9,521 nucleotides of DNA from DASZUK01 sp963844575 (GTDB lineage Bacteria; Actinomycetota; Acidimicrobiia; Acidimicrobiales; RAAP-2). The stretch covers positions 1 to 9,521 of the forward strand of contig CAWJOU010000006.1 of assembly GCA_963844575.1 (NCBI GenBank), in the 5' to 3' direction. This document shows positions 1 through 6,112 of the stretch, one piece after another. Each line of letters begins with the position of its first letter. Position 1 is the stretch's first letter. The notes below the pieces were generated by a model that was not told the origin of the DNA, ran no database searches, and was given only the letters and a program-made list of their open reading frames with translations. Made by a program: the position numbers and the translations under genes.

Positions 1-43
1 AACTCGGGCGGGAGGTGGAAGACGCGGCGACGGAGGAGGGAGA
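1..43 (-). pseudogene. Edge fragment of a diverged SDR-family gene
   Basis: Bases 1-38 align without gaps to 1129-1166 and to 4203-4240 inside the intact SDR gene, with 33 of 38 bases identical; a weaker match runs to about 43. Read on the minus strand in the SDR frame it gives LRRRVFHLPPE, against VRLRVFDLPPE in the intact protein (about residues 265-275). It is therefore a remnant of a diverged relative, cut by the window edge on its 3' side. Homology fades before the HEPN gene's stop at 79. The match is short, so confidence is moderate. Confidence 0.5.
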
Positions 44-78
44 TCGGAGTCAGGTCCGTCGGTGCCTTCGGCAACCGA

Positions 79-454
79 TCAGGTGAGCTGCGACGTGATG
101 GAAGTGAGCACTCGCCCCGCGGCAGCCACTACCGAGTCGACGCGACCGGCGGTGACGTCGCCCAGGTCGGCTGGGTAGCGACCTTCTATCGCCCAGGGGT
201 TGAGCAGTTCGAGATCGCCCTCGTCGATGAGTGCCGCGTCATCGTCCGGCAAGAGACCGACGATCTCGAAGAGGTCGTGGGAACGTCGCAGGGTGACCGC
301 TCGCTCGATGAGCGCGGCCTTGGTTGCCTTTTCCGCCGAGAGATGTGCGTGCAAGCAGGCCGCTCGCGTGGAGGTCCGCACGTTCCCTGAGGGCTCGGGC
401 AACCGCCAGCTCTTCGTCAGCCTCGCGGAGCCAGCGTCTTGCCTCGGTGTTCAC
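79..454 (-). pseudogene. HEPN-domain toxin of a HEPN/MNT pair, frameshifted
   Basis: Two overlapping minus-strand frames together make one HEPN protein (PF05168-like). The first, from GTG at 454, gives an N-terminal helix (ARRWLREADEELAVARAL). The second gives ACLHAHLSAEKATKAALIE, then RRSHDLFEIVGLL and a C-terminal EGRYPADL motif followed by a helix, ending at 79. The family pattern (AxxD..vA.....CfhaQqaaEKalKA..Hdl...RYP) runs smoothly across both. Near 362-372 the frames are offset by one inserted base or two missing bases, so translation from 454 as read ends early. HEPN proteins of such pairs are typically RNases or related toxins neutralised by the MNT partner. The GTG lies one base after the MNT stop, indicating coupled translation. 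I do not see a clean Rx4-6H motif: the nearest Arg-His spacings are 7, 2 or 1 residues. A sequencing error could explain the frameshift. Confidence 0.75.
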
Positions 455-455
455 C

Positions 456-833
456 TCAGGCGGAGGCTCGGTCGTAGACCACCTTGCCCTCGTGAGCTGG
501 AAGGTAGAGAAGCGAGCCGTTGATGTTCGCCTGTCGTTGAAGCTCGTCGACGTCGGTGACGATCACGTCGCAGGGCACCGGAGCCGCGATGGCCCGGCGG
601 ATCTTGCCCATGAGGTCGACGATCTCGGACCTGTCCACATGATCGAAGACGACGAGGAGGTCGAGGTCGCTGTCCGGGGACTCCGAACCGAGGGCCACGG
701 AACCGAAGATGATCACTTGAGCGGGATCGAAGGCGCGCACGACGTCCTCCACTGCGGAGGGGACCCACTCGCGGAGCGTCTTCCCGTTCCATCGGCCGTC
801 GCGGTAAACGGAACGTTCCCTGGTCCTGGCCAT
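456..833 (-). CDS. MNT-family nucleotidyltransferase antitoxin
   Basis: A 125-residue protein of the minimal nucleotidyltransferase family (polymerase-beta fold). The hallmark GSx10DxD motif is complete: G44-S45, ten residues, D56-L-D58, preceded by the strand QVIIFGS. A third acidic residue lies in PCDVIV (D89). The tail GSLLYLPAHEGKVVYDR is usual for this family. In characterised HEPN/MNT systems the MNT protein is the antitoxin and can adenylylate the HEPN toxin. Here it is the first gene of the pair; its TGA stop is followed after one base by the HEPN GTG. The ATG at 833 is the first start in frame but has no good ribosome binding site, so a different start is possible. The enzyme looks intact although its partner is frameshifted. 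Confidence 0.85.
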   Translation of the reverse strand: MARTRERSVYRDGRWNGKTLREWVPSAVEDVVRAFDPAQVIIFGSVALGSESPDSDLDLLVVFDHVDRSEIVDLMGKIRRAIAAPVPCDVIVTDVDELQRQANINGSLLYLPAHEGKVVYDRASA

Positions 834-907
834 CAGAAAGTGACGAACCGTCGACCGTCCAACATGTGGTGAAGCGTAGTCCTAGCCAGCGACGGCGCCG
901 AGAGGTG

Positions 908-1436
908 GTCAGCCGTCCCCGGGCTCCACGACCGACGGCGAGTGCCGGAAGAACTGCTCGACGTCGTGCTCGTAGGTGTACGACGCGGGACGGCGGCCGG
1001 TGCTCCGCCGTAGCCGGAGGCTGCGGACGAAGCTCTCGACGGCGCCGGCGCTGGTGTAGCGGTAGTCGAAGCCGGCATCGGTCAGGCGGCGCGTGTCGAC
1101 GCCGCGGCCGTAGCGCAGTAGGGCTTCGAGCTCGGGCGGGAGGTCGAAGACGCGGAGGCGGACGAGCGGAGCGAGGGCGAGGGCAGGGTGGACGGGCGGC
1201 AGGGGGAGGAGCCGCGTCCCGCAGATCGACGCGACCTCGCTCCAGGGCAGTCGACCGCGGCCGGCGACGTTGAAGACGCCGGGAAGCCGGTTGCGGGTGA
1301 CGAAGTCGACGGCGCGGACGACGTCGTCCTCCTCGACGAACTGTACGAGCGGGTCGAAGCCGAAGATCGACGGGCAGAGCGGCCGGGACAGGTTCTTGCT
1401 GATCGGGGTGACGATGTCGGTGCCGAGCACGTTGGC
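908..1436 (-). pseudogene. 529-bp near-identical copy of the SDR gene 3' half
   Basis: This stretch matches 3982-4510 at a constant offset of 3074. The only difference I found is T at 1344 against G at 4418, a silent change in a valine codon (GTA versus GTC). It encodes SDR residues 174-348 and the stop codon, without the nucleotide-binding N-terminal half. Homology begins one base beyond the stop codon (908) and ends abruptly at 1436 within the codon run for ANVLG. The frame happens to stay open upstream to 1586, through the hipB control region, but that extension has no family features. The product would lack the Rossmann glycine loop and is presumed non-functional. The near identity implies a recent duplication, gene conversion or an assembly artefact. 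Confidence 0.9.
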
Positions 1437-1464
1437 CTCGTGAGCGCCTGGTGGGGATCTGGGT

Positions 1465-1492
1465 GGAGATGTGGTGGAATCATCACATCTCC
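1465..1492. promoter_or_regulatory. 28-bp inverted repeat upstream of hipBA
   Basis: Arms GGAGATGTGGTG (1465-1476) and CATCACATCTCC (1481-1492) pair at 11 of 12 positions plus one G-T wobble, around a GAAT centre. It sits between the truncated SDR copy and hipB, about 105 bp before the hipB start. It could be an operator for the HipB repressor or a hairpin that stops transcription coming from either side. A run of C and G follows but there is no T tract, so a classical terminator is not supported. Confidence 0.4.
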
Positions 1493-1521
1493 CCTCCGGG
1501 GGTACTGTAAGCTGATTGATG

Positions 1522-1570
1522 TGTTGATTTAACAACATTTTTCTCAGATGGATCGATGGAGGGCTATGAT
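1522..1570 (+). promoter_or_regulatory. Probable hipBA promoter with AT-rich palindrome
   Basis: This is the most AT-rich stretch of the left half. It holds a small palindrome, TGTTG (1522-1526) and CAACA (1533-1537). A candidate -35 box, TTCTCA (1541-1546), lies 18 bp from a good -10 box, TATGAT (1565-1570), placing transcription start about 20 nt before the hipB ATG at 1598. HipB-type proteins repress their own operon by binding palindromes near the promoter; assigning either palindrome as the operator is inference. Confidence 0.4.
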
Positions 1571-1597
1571 GTTGAGAAATCGACACATGGAGTCGCC

Positions 1598-1909
1598 ATG
1601 TCGGAGACAGCCCAAAACGTCGGCGCGACTATCCGGGACGCCCGCGTCCGGGCTCATTTGACGCAAGCGGAGCTCGGTGCGTTCGCGGGCGTCGACCGGT
1701 TCGCGATCGCCCGGTTGGAGAAGGGGCTCTTCACGACCCAGGGCCGCCGGCTCTTCGACGTCCTCGACGTACTCGGGATGGAGGTCGAGATCGTCCCTCG
1801 GTCCGAGCGGCTGGCCACGGCCGAGGTGTTCGTCGACGGCGCCGGGGGAGTAGCCGACACCGTCGCGGGAGCGGCCAACGCGACGGCAAGCGTCGACGGG
1901 GCACCGTGA
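1598..1909 (+). CDS. hipB: HipB-like XRE-family antitoxin/repressor
   Basis: A 103-residue protein with an XRE helix-turn-helix at about residues 10-45: TIRDARVRAHLTQAEL, then AGVDRFAIARLEKG. This is the usual HipB arrangement for DNA binding. The strand GMEVEIVPR follows, and the tail is Ala/Gly-rich and probably flexible. HipB homologues bind and inhibit HipA and repress the operon. The start at 1598 is chosen because GGAG (1589-1592) lies five bases upstream; an in-frame ATG at 1556 would lie inside the likely promoter. The TGA stop overlaps the hipA GTG by four bases (GTGA, 1906-1909), a coupling typical of toxin-antitoxin pairs. Nothing looks damaged. Confidence 0.85.
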   Translation: MSETAQNVGATIRDARVRAHLTQAELGAFAGVDRFAIARLEKGLFTTQGRRLFDVLDVLGMEVEIVPRSERLATAEVFVDGAGGVADTVAGAANATASVDGAP

Positions 1910-3225
1910 CGGCCGCCCGGCCACCGCTGGTGGTCACGCTCTACGGCCGTCACGTCGCCGACGTCGTCGATGCCGGCCCCGGCTACACCGCCCTGCGCTA
2001 TACGGACGCCGCCGTCGCCGAACCGATCGGCGCGCAGCTCTCGCTCTCGCTGCCGGTACGAGCCGAGACGTATCCGGGGGCCGGCGTGGCCAGCCGTTGG
2101 GTGCGGTCACTCCTGCCCGAGGGCCGGGCGTTGGCGTGGGCGGTGCAGGCGTACGGCATCCCCGAGGACGACCGTTTCGGCCTGCTGGCCGTTCTCGGCG
2201 CTGACGTCGCCGGCGCGGCGCGCATCGTCGCCAAACCCGAAGACGCGGACCGGGGCAGCTACTCGCTTCTTTCGACCGACGACCTCGCCTCCCTTGTCCG
2301 CCGTGCCCCCGAGCACGGCCTGGCGCTGGACCCGGAGCGAGGTGTCCGCCTGTCGCTCGCCGGGCTTCAGGCCAAGGTCGTGCTCCATCGGGTCGGCGAC
2401 GACTACTTCCTCCCGATCGACGGTGCCCCGTCGTCGGTCGTCCTCAAGCCGGAACCAGGTGCCCGTACCGAGGTGGACCTCACCGGCCTGGCCACCAACG
2501 AGCTCTTCTGTCTGACCTTGGCGCGAGCGGCTGGCCTCGACGCGGCCGCGGCGGAGCTCGTGCCGTTCGACGGCATTCCCACGCTGGTCGTGGAGCGCTT
2601 CGATCGGGCACGGCCTGGCGGCCACCTCGAACGGCTGCACCAGGAAGACCTCCTGAGCGCCATGGGCCTCGACCCGTGGCTCAAGTACGAGGCGCCACAC
2701 GTCCGGCGCGTCGTTCCCGCCGGTGGTTTCGCCGAGGCCCGTGCGATCACCGTCACCCCCGGGCCGTCGCTCCGTGTCATGGCCGATGTCCTTGCCCGAC
2801 ACATGGGCCGGGTGCACGTGCTGTCGTTCCTCGAGGCCGTCACGTTCAACGTCGCCATTGGCAACGCGGACAGCCATGCCCGTAACTACTCGGTGCTCTT
2901 GCCCCCGACCGGTCGGATCGAGCTGACCCCCCTCTACGACCTCATCTGCACGAAGCTGTACCCGGCACTCGATACCGAGGCGGCGCAGAGGGTCAACGGG
3001 AAATGGGAGCTCGACGCCGTCAAGGCCGCCGATCTCGTCGCCGAAGCGGCGACGTGGACACTGCCGGCCACGGTGGCCGAACGGCGGGTCCGCGGTGTCC
3101 TCTCGGCGGTCGTCGAGGCGCTGGGTCCGGCGACCGAGACCTGCGTTCGGCGAGGAGGTGACCCCGACGTGGCCGACGCGATCGCGACGCTGGTGGCCGC
3201 TCGGGTGCGCCGAATCGCTGGCTGA
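1906..3225 (+). CDS. hipA: HipA-family Ser/Thr kinase toxin
   Basis: A 439-residue protein of normal HipA length. The N-terminal domain (VVTLYGRHVADV..., then SRWVRSLLPEGR) precedes the kinase core. Visible kinase elements are the loop VRLSLAGLQAKVVL, with S150 just before the glycine-rich turn (the position autophosphorylated in E. coli HipA), a lysine in SSVVLKPEP (K181), RLHQEDLLSAMGL, the catalytic segment NVAIGNADSHARN (D322, N327), and PLYDL (D345). The D-N-D spacing of 5 and 18 equals that of E. coli D309, N314 and D332. E. coli HipA phosphorylates glutamyl-tRNA synthetase and arrests growth; the target here cannot be read from sequence. The GTG start overlaps hipB by four bases. Its stop directly abuts the second SDR relic (3226). 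It appears fully active, unlike the two neighbouring toxins. Confidence 0.93.
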   Translation: MTAARPPLVVTLYGRHVADVVDAGPGYTALRYTDAAVAEPIGAQLSLSLPVRAETYPGAGVASRWVRSLLPEGRALAWAVQAYGIPEDDRFGLLAVLGADVAGAARIVAKPEDADRGSYSLLSTDDLASLVRRAPEHGLALDPERGVRLSLAGLQAKVVLHRVGDDYFLPIDGAPSSVVLKPEPGARTEVDLTGLATNELFCLTLARAAGLDAAAAELVPFDGIPTLVVERFDRARPGGHLERLHQEDLLSAMGLDPWLKYEAPHVRRVVPAGGFAEARAITVTPGPSLRVMADVLARHMGRVHVLSFLEAVTFNVAIGNADSHARNYSVLLPPTGRIELTPLYDLICTKLYPALDTEAAQRVNGKWELDAVKAADLVAEAATWTLPATVAERRVRGVLSAVVEALGPATETCVRRGGDPDVADAIATLVAARVRRIAG

Positions 3226-3369
3226 TCAGTTCTCCCCGGTCTGCACGACGGACGGCGAGTGCCGGAAGAACTGCTAGACGTCGTGCTCGTAGGTGTACGA
3301 CGCGGGACGGCGGCCGGTGCTGCGTCGTAGCCGGAGGCCGCGGACGGAGCTCTCGACGGCGCCGGCGCT
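3226..3369 (-). pseudogene. Second SDR 3'-end relic with in-frame stop
   Basis: This 144-bp stretch aligns without gaps to 3983-4126 (offset 757), with 11 mismatches by my count (about 92% identity). It encodes SDR residues 302-348 and retains the terminal TGA. The last residues read HSPSVVQTGEN instead of HSPSVVEPGDG. Codon E333 (GAG) has become TAG at 3274-3276, so it is a dead copy. Its 3' boundary touches the hipA stop codon with no bases between. Its other end lies six bases from where an unshifted hicA would stop. It is older than, or derived from a different paralogue than, the copy at 908-1436. Confidence 0.88.
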
Positions 3370-3375
3370 CGGCGG

Positions 3376-3601
3376 TCAAAGAAGATTCGCCAAGCTCTCC
3401 CGATCCATACCGGGCATCCCGAAGAATCCCCGCGAGGGTCCCCCGTTTGAGCTCTCGATGCAACGGAACGACGAGGGTGGTCGACCGTTCGGGGTTCTTC
3501 AAGAGGACGTGGCTTCCCCGCTGTCGGGTGGCACGCCAGCCGTCTCGTTCGAGGGCCTTGATCAGCTGTGCACCGGACAGGACGGGCAGGCGGTCGCTCA
3601 C
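3376..3601 (-). CDS. hicA: HicA-like mRNA interferase toxin, C-terminus frameshifted
   Basis: A HicA (YcfA-type, dsRNA-binding fold) protein: SGAQLIKALERDGW at residues 9-22, RQRGSHVLLKNP with the catalytic His of GSH at H31, then TTLVVPLHRELKRGTLAGILRDA up to residue 63. HicA toxins cleave mRNA and are blocked by HicB. After residue 63 the expected ending GMDRESLANLL and a stop at 3376-3378 lie in the next frame. One extra G in the GGG run at 3412-3414 (+ strand) accounts for this. As read, the frame instead stays open to 3020, through the SDR relic and antisense to the hipA end, giving 193 residues with an unrelated Arg/Pro-rich tail. The GTG start overlaps the hicB stop by four bases (3598-3601). 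The domain core and active site survive, so residual activity is possible; a sequencing error is the alternative. Confidence 0.8.
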
Positions 3602-3822
3602 GCGGGAATCGGCAGCCTCCGCCGCACGACCCCCGCCCCGACCGAGCGACCTTCCTCCCGAAGCTCCTCGACGTAGAGCGCCAGGGCTTCCCTTGCGTTC
3701 GCTGCCGCTTCTTCGAGGTCCTCGCCCTGGGTATGCAGCCCGGGTAGGTCGGGGGCGTAGACGCTGTACCCGCCCGCTTCCTGCGGCTCGAAGACGAACT
3801 CGATCTCCGTCGGCTCCTCCAT
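3598..3822 (-). CDS. hicB: HicB-family antitoxin
   Basis: A 74-residue protein with the HicB partial RNase-H-like fold: an opening strand TEIEFVFEPQE, then GGYSVYAPDLPGLHTQGEDL and EEAAANAREALALYVEELREEG. These match the family pattern (GGY.a..PdlPG..t.Gdt.eEA..n..eai..yle.l). No separate ribbon-helix-helix or helix-turn-helix follows, so this is the short form and autoregulation cannot be claimed from sequence. The ATG at 3822 gives the expected length. It is the first gene of the pair, with a GTGA overlap into hicA. It is undamaged, like MNT and unlike its toxin partner. Confidence 0.88.
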   Translation of the reverse strand: MEEPTEIEFVFEPQEAGGYSVYAPDLPGLHTQGEDLEEAAANAREALALYVEELREEGRSVGAGVVRRRLPIPA

Positions 3823-3938
3823 GTCCGCAGTGTATGTCCGTCCCGAGGAGGGCCGCCCGCCGCGGGAGATCGTCGTTGTCCGGCTTGGAAGTGTGCAGTC
3901 CGATCGGTCTCCGGCGCCCTGTCGGTCGCCTATCGGAT

Positions 3939-3961
3939 CGGTGCTCGGTAACTGAGCACCG
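3939..3961 (-). terminator. Stem-loop downstream of the SDR gene
   Basis: CGGTGCTC (3939-3946) and GAGCACCG (3954-3961) form a perfect 8-bp stem around a 7-base loop. It begins 21 bases after the SDR stop codon, reading the minus strand. No U tract follows, so if it terminates the acyltransferase-SDR transcript it is an imperfect intrinsic or actinobacterial-type terminator. It also lies in the leader of hicB. Confidence 0.45.
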
Positions 3962-3981
3962 GCGTCAGGTGGCGGGTCTCC

Positions 3982-4510
3982 GTCAGCCGTCCCCGGGCTC
4001 CACGACCGACGGCGAGTGCCGGAAGAACTGCTCGACGTCGTGCTCGTAGGTGTACGACGCGGGACGGCGGCCGGTGCTCCGCCGTAGCCGGAGGCTGCGG
4101 ACGAAGCTCTCGACGGCGCCGGCGCTGGTGTAGCGGTAGTCGAAGCCGGCATCGGTCAGGCGGCGCGTGTCGACGCCGCGGCCGTAGCGCAGTAGGGCTT
4201 CGAGCTCGGGCGGGAGGTCGAAGACGCGGAGGCGGACGAGCGGAGCGAGGGCGAGGGCAGGGTGGACGGGCGGCAGGGGGAGGAGCCGCGTCCCGCAGAT
4301 CGACGCGACCTCGCTCCAGGGCAGTCGACCGCGGCCGGCGACGTTGAAGACGCCGGGAAGCCGGTTGCGGGTGACGAAGTCGACGGCGCGGACGACGTCG
4401 TCCTCCTCGACGAACTGGACGAGCGGGTCGAAGCCGAAGATCGACGGGCAGAGCGGCCGGGACAGGTTCTTGCTGATCGGGGTGACGATGTCGGTGCCGA
4501 GCACGTTGGC
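3982..4510 (-). repeat. Resident partner of the 529-bp direct repeat
   Basis: This part of the intact SDR gene is repeated at 908-1436 in the same orientation, with one silent difference seen (4418 versus 1344). Direct repeats of this length can recombine. A crossover would remove exactly 3074 bp, carrying hipBA, the 144-bp SDR relic and hicBA, and would leave one complete SDR gene. Confidence 0.92.
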
Positions 4511-5029
4511 GAAGCGGAGGAGGGTGACGACGACGTCGGGGTTGTCGTCGGCGAAGTCGTGGACGAGCGCCTCGGCCTCGACGAGGGACCGCTCGACGCC
4601 GGTCCTCGCGGGCGTCGACCGCGGGGTGTCCTCGTCGAACGTGTTCGGGTCCTTCTCGGAGGAGCCGTAGACGAGCGTCGACGACTTGACGACGACGTGC
4701 CGGACGGGCGACCCGGCAGCGCCGGCCGCGGCGAGGAGGTTCATCGTCCCGATGGCGTTGATCTCGTGCAGGGCGCGGGAGGGGACCTGGGTGGAGTCGA
4801 CGACGAGGAAGGTGTGGACGATCGTGTCGACCTGGGTAGCGCGGACGAGGCGGTTGAGGATCGAGTACGTCTGGTCGGAGCGGACGTACTCGGCCCGCTC
4901 GAACGGGACGGACGGGCTCCGGGTGCCGAGGCCGAGCACGATGTCGGTGTTGTGGTCGGCCTCGAGGGCCTGGACGACGCGGCCGCCCCAGAAGGTGTCG
5001 GCCCCGGTGACGAGGACGCGGCGGCCCAC
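3983..5029 (-). CDS. Atypical extended-SDR (NAD-dependent epimerase/dehydratase-like) protein
   Basis: A 348-residue protein with an extended short-chain dehydrogenase fold. The N-terminus RRVLVTGADTFWGG is a dinucleotide-binding turn, but the usual middle glycine of GxxGxxG is Thr (G9, T12, G15). VVDSTQVPSRALHEINAIGT and VVVKSSTLVYG (S116, S117, Y121) follow the epimerase pattern. Where these enzymes carry YxxxK, this one aligns as ARTGVERSLVEAE, with T143 and R147 replacing Tyr and Lys. It may therefore bind a nucleotide without normal SDR catalysis. The C-terminal half (LRFANVLGTD, PGVFNVAG) is typical. The GTG start at 5029 lies five bases after the acyltransferase stop, so the two are probably one operon. 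A similar pairing occurs in actinobacteria, for example the galE2-like Rv0501 beside Rv0502 in Mycobacterium tuberculosis (from memory). The substrate is unknown. Confidence 0.85.
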   Translation of the reverse strand: MGRRVLVTGADTFWGGRVVQALEADHNTDIVLGLGTRSPSVPFERAEYVRSDQTYSILNRLVRATQVDTIVHTFLVVDSTQVPSRALHEINAIGTMNLLAAAGAAGSPVRHVVVKSSTLVYGSSEKDPNTFDEDTPRSTPARTGVERSLVEAEALVHDFADDNPDVVVTLLRFANVLGTDIVTPISKNLSRPLCPSIFGFDPLVQFVEEDDVVRAVDFVTRNRLPGVFNVAGRGRLPWSEVASICGTRLLPLPPVHPALALAPLVRLRVFDLPPELEALLRYGRGVDTRRLTDAGFDYRYTSAGAVESFVRSLRLRRSTGRRPASYTYEHDVEQFFRHSPSVVEPGDG

Positions 5030-5034
5030 GGCGG

Positions 5035-5928
5035 CTAGCCGAACCAGACGCTGCGGCGGTCGCGCAGCATGTCGTAGAGGGTTTCTTGCAGCCGGGCCCG
5101 GATCGTCTCGGCCTCGTCCATGACGCGGCTCTTCGAGTAGCGGTCCTGGTCGGGCGGGACGTCGAAGGTGATCGGGTCGAGGACGCGCAGGGTGATCTTG
5201 GCCGGGAACGGCACGGCGATGCCGACCGGGCCGAGGAGGAGGAGGTTGGCGGTGACGGGGAAGTACGGCAGCCGGAGGGCCTTGGCGACCGCGGGCAGCC
5301 GGAAGAGCGTCGGCATCGCCTCCTCGGCGCCGACGACCGCGATCGGGACGACGGGGACGCCGGCGCGCATGGCGATCTCGACGAAGCCGCCGCGGCCGAA
5401 CCGCCGGAGCTGGTAGCGGTCGGTGTACGACTTCGCGGTCGCCTTCGTCCCCTCGGGGAAGACGAGGACGAGCTGCTGCTGCTCGCGGAGGAGCCGGTAG
5501 GCGTTGTCGGGGCGGGCGGGCACGCCACCCGCCCGGCTCCAGAGCGTGCCGAGGACGGGGAGCGTCCGGAAGAAGTAGTCGGCCATGCCGTAGACGGGGC
5601 GGCCGAGCTCCTTCTCGATGCCGTGCATGATCACCGGCGCATCGGACGGGATGGCGCCGGCGTGGTTGGCGATCAGCAGCGCGCCGCCGTCAGTCGGGAT
5701 CTTCTCCAAGCCGTGCCAGTCGGCGCGGAACCAGTTGGCGTAGACGGGGTCGTAGAGCTGTCGGACGACGGCGCGGACGCGTTCGGACCGGCCCCATTCG
5801 TCGACGTCGGAGCGGCGGCTCTCGTCGGCGGGCGGCGGGACGGTCGCTCGGTCGTCGACGGGCAGGCGGAGCGGGACGATCTCGGTGCTCGGCCGGGCCG
5901 GCGTCGCGACCTCCCTGCGAGCTGCCAC
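5035..5928 (-). CDS. PlsC-like lysophospholipid acyltransferase family protein
   Basis: A 297-residue protein with glycerolipid acyltransferase motifs. Block I is ALLIANHAGAIPSDAP, a histidine and aspartate spaced Hx6D (H89, D96) rather than the classical Hx4D. I associate this variant with the actinobacterial MGAT/DGAT-like branch. Block III is LVFPEGTKA (E159-G160-T161), and block IV is VPVVPIAVVGAEE at about 191-203. The first 50 residues are Pro/Arg-rich and probably disordered. Such enzymes move acyl chains onto lysolipid or glycolipid acceptors at the membrane's inner face; the acceptor cannot be told. The GTG at 5928 is the first plausible start in this frame; an ATG at 5936 is out of frame. 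It leads an operon with the SDR gene. A diverged 71-bp piece of a related gene lies at 8732-8802. Confidence 0.87.
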   Translation of the reverse strand: MAARREVATPARPSTEIVPLRLPVDDRATVPPPADESRRSDVDEWGRSERVRAVVRQLYDPVYANWFRADWHGLEKIPTDGGALLIANHAGAIPSDAPVIMHGIEKELGRPVYGMADYFFRTLPVLGTLWSRAGGVPARPDNAYRLLREQQQLVLVFPEGTKATAKSYTDRYQLRRFGRGGFVEIAMRAGVPVVPIAVVGAEEAMPTLFRLPAVAKALRLPYFPVTANLLLLGPVGIAVPFPAKITLRVLDPITFDVPPDQDRYSKSRVMDEAETIRARLQETLYDMLRDRRSVWFG

Positions 5929-6112
5929 GTCGCCATCGTACCGACCGCTCCGTTCGGCAGCCCCGGCGACCGACCTTGGCTTCCACGGTCGACATCGGTC
6001 GTCACTACCTCTCGGTAGCGTCCGGTTCGTGAGCGCCGATAACCTTCCGAGAATCAGGCGAACATAAAATCCCCGTCAATAGGCACCACCGTGGGCCGGG
6101 AGACGTCCGTCC

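Noticed and set aside
909..1586. A 225-codon open frame joining the hipB leader (antisense) to the SDR C-terminal half
   Set aside because: The first 50 residues come from the hipB promoter region and have no family features. The frame is open by chance across the breakpoint, so it is treated as part of the truncated copy.
3020..3375. Extended C-terminus of HicA
   Set aside because: It arises from the frameshift, has no relation to HicA, and runs through a pseudogene and antisense to hipA.
4262..5038. Plus-strand 258-codon frame, and a similar 310-codon frame at 5086-6018
   Set aside because: Asp/Glu/Arg/Gly-rich antisense shadows of the SDR and acyltransferase genes with no domain pattern.
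3930..5528. A 532-codon minus-strand frame covering both the SDR and acyltransferase genes
   Set aside because: It is an Arg/Pro/Ser-rich alternate frame of two recognisable genes, an artefact of high GC content.
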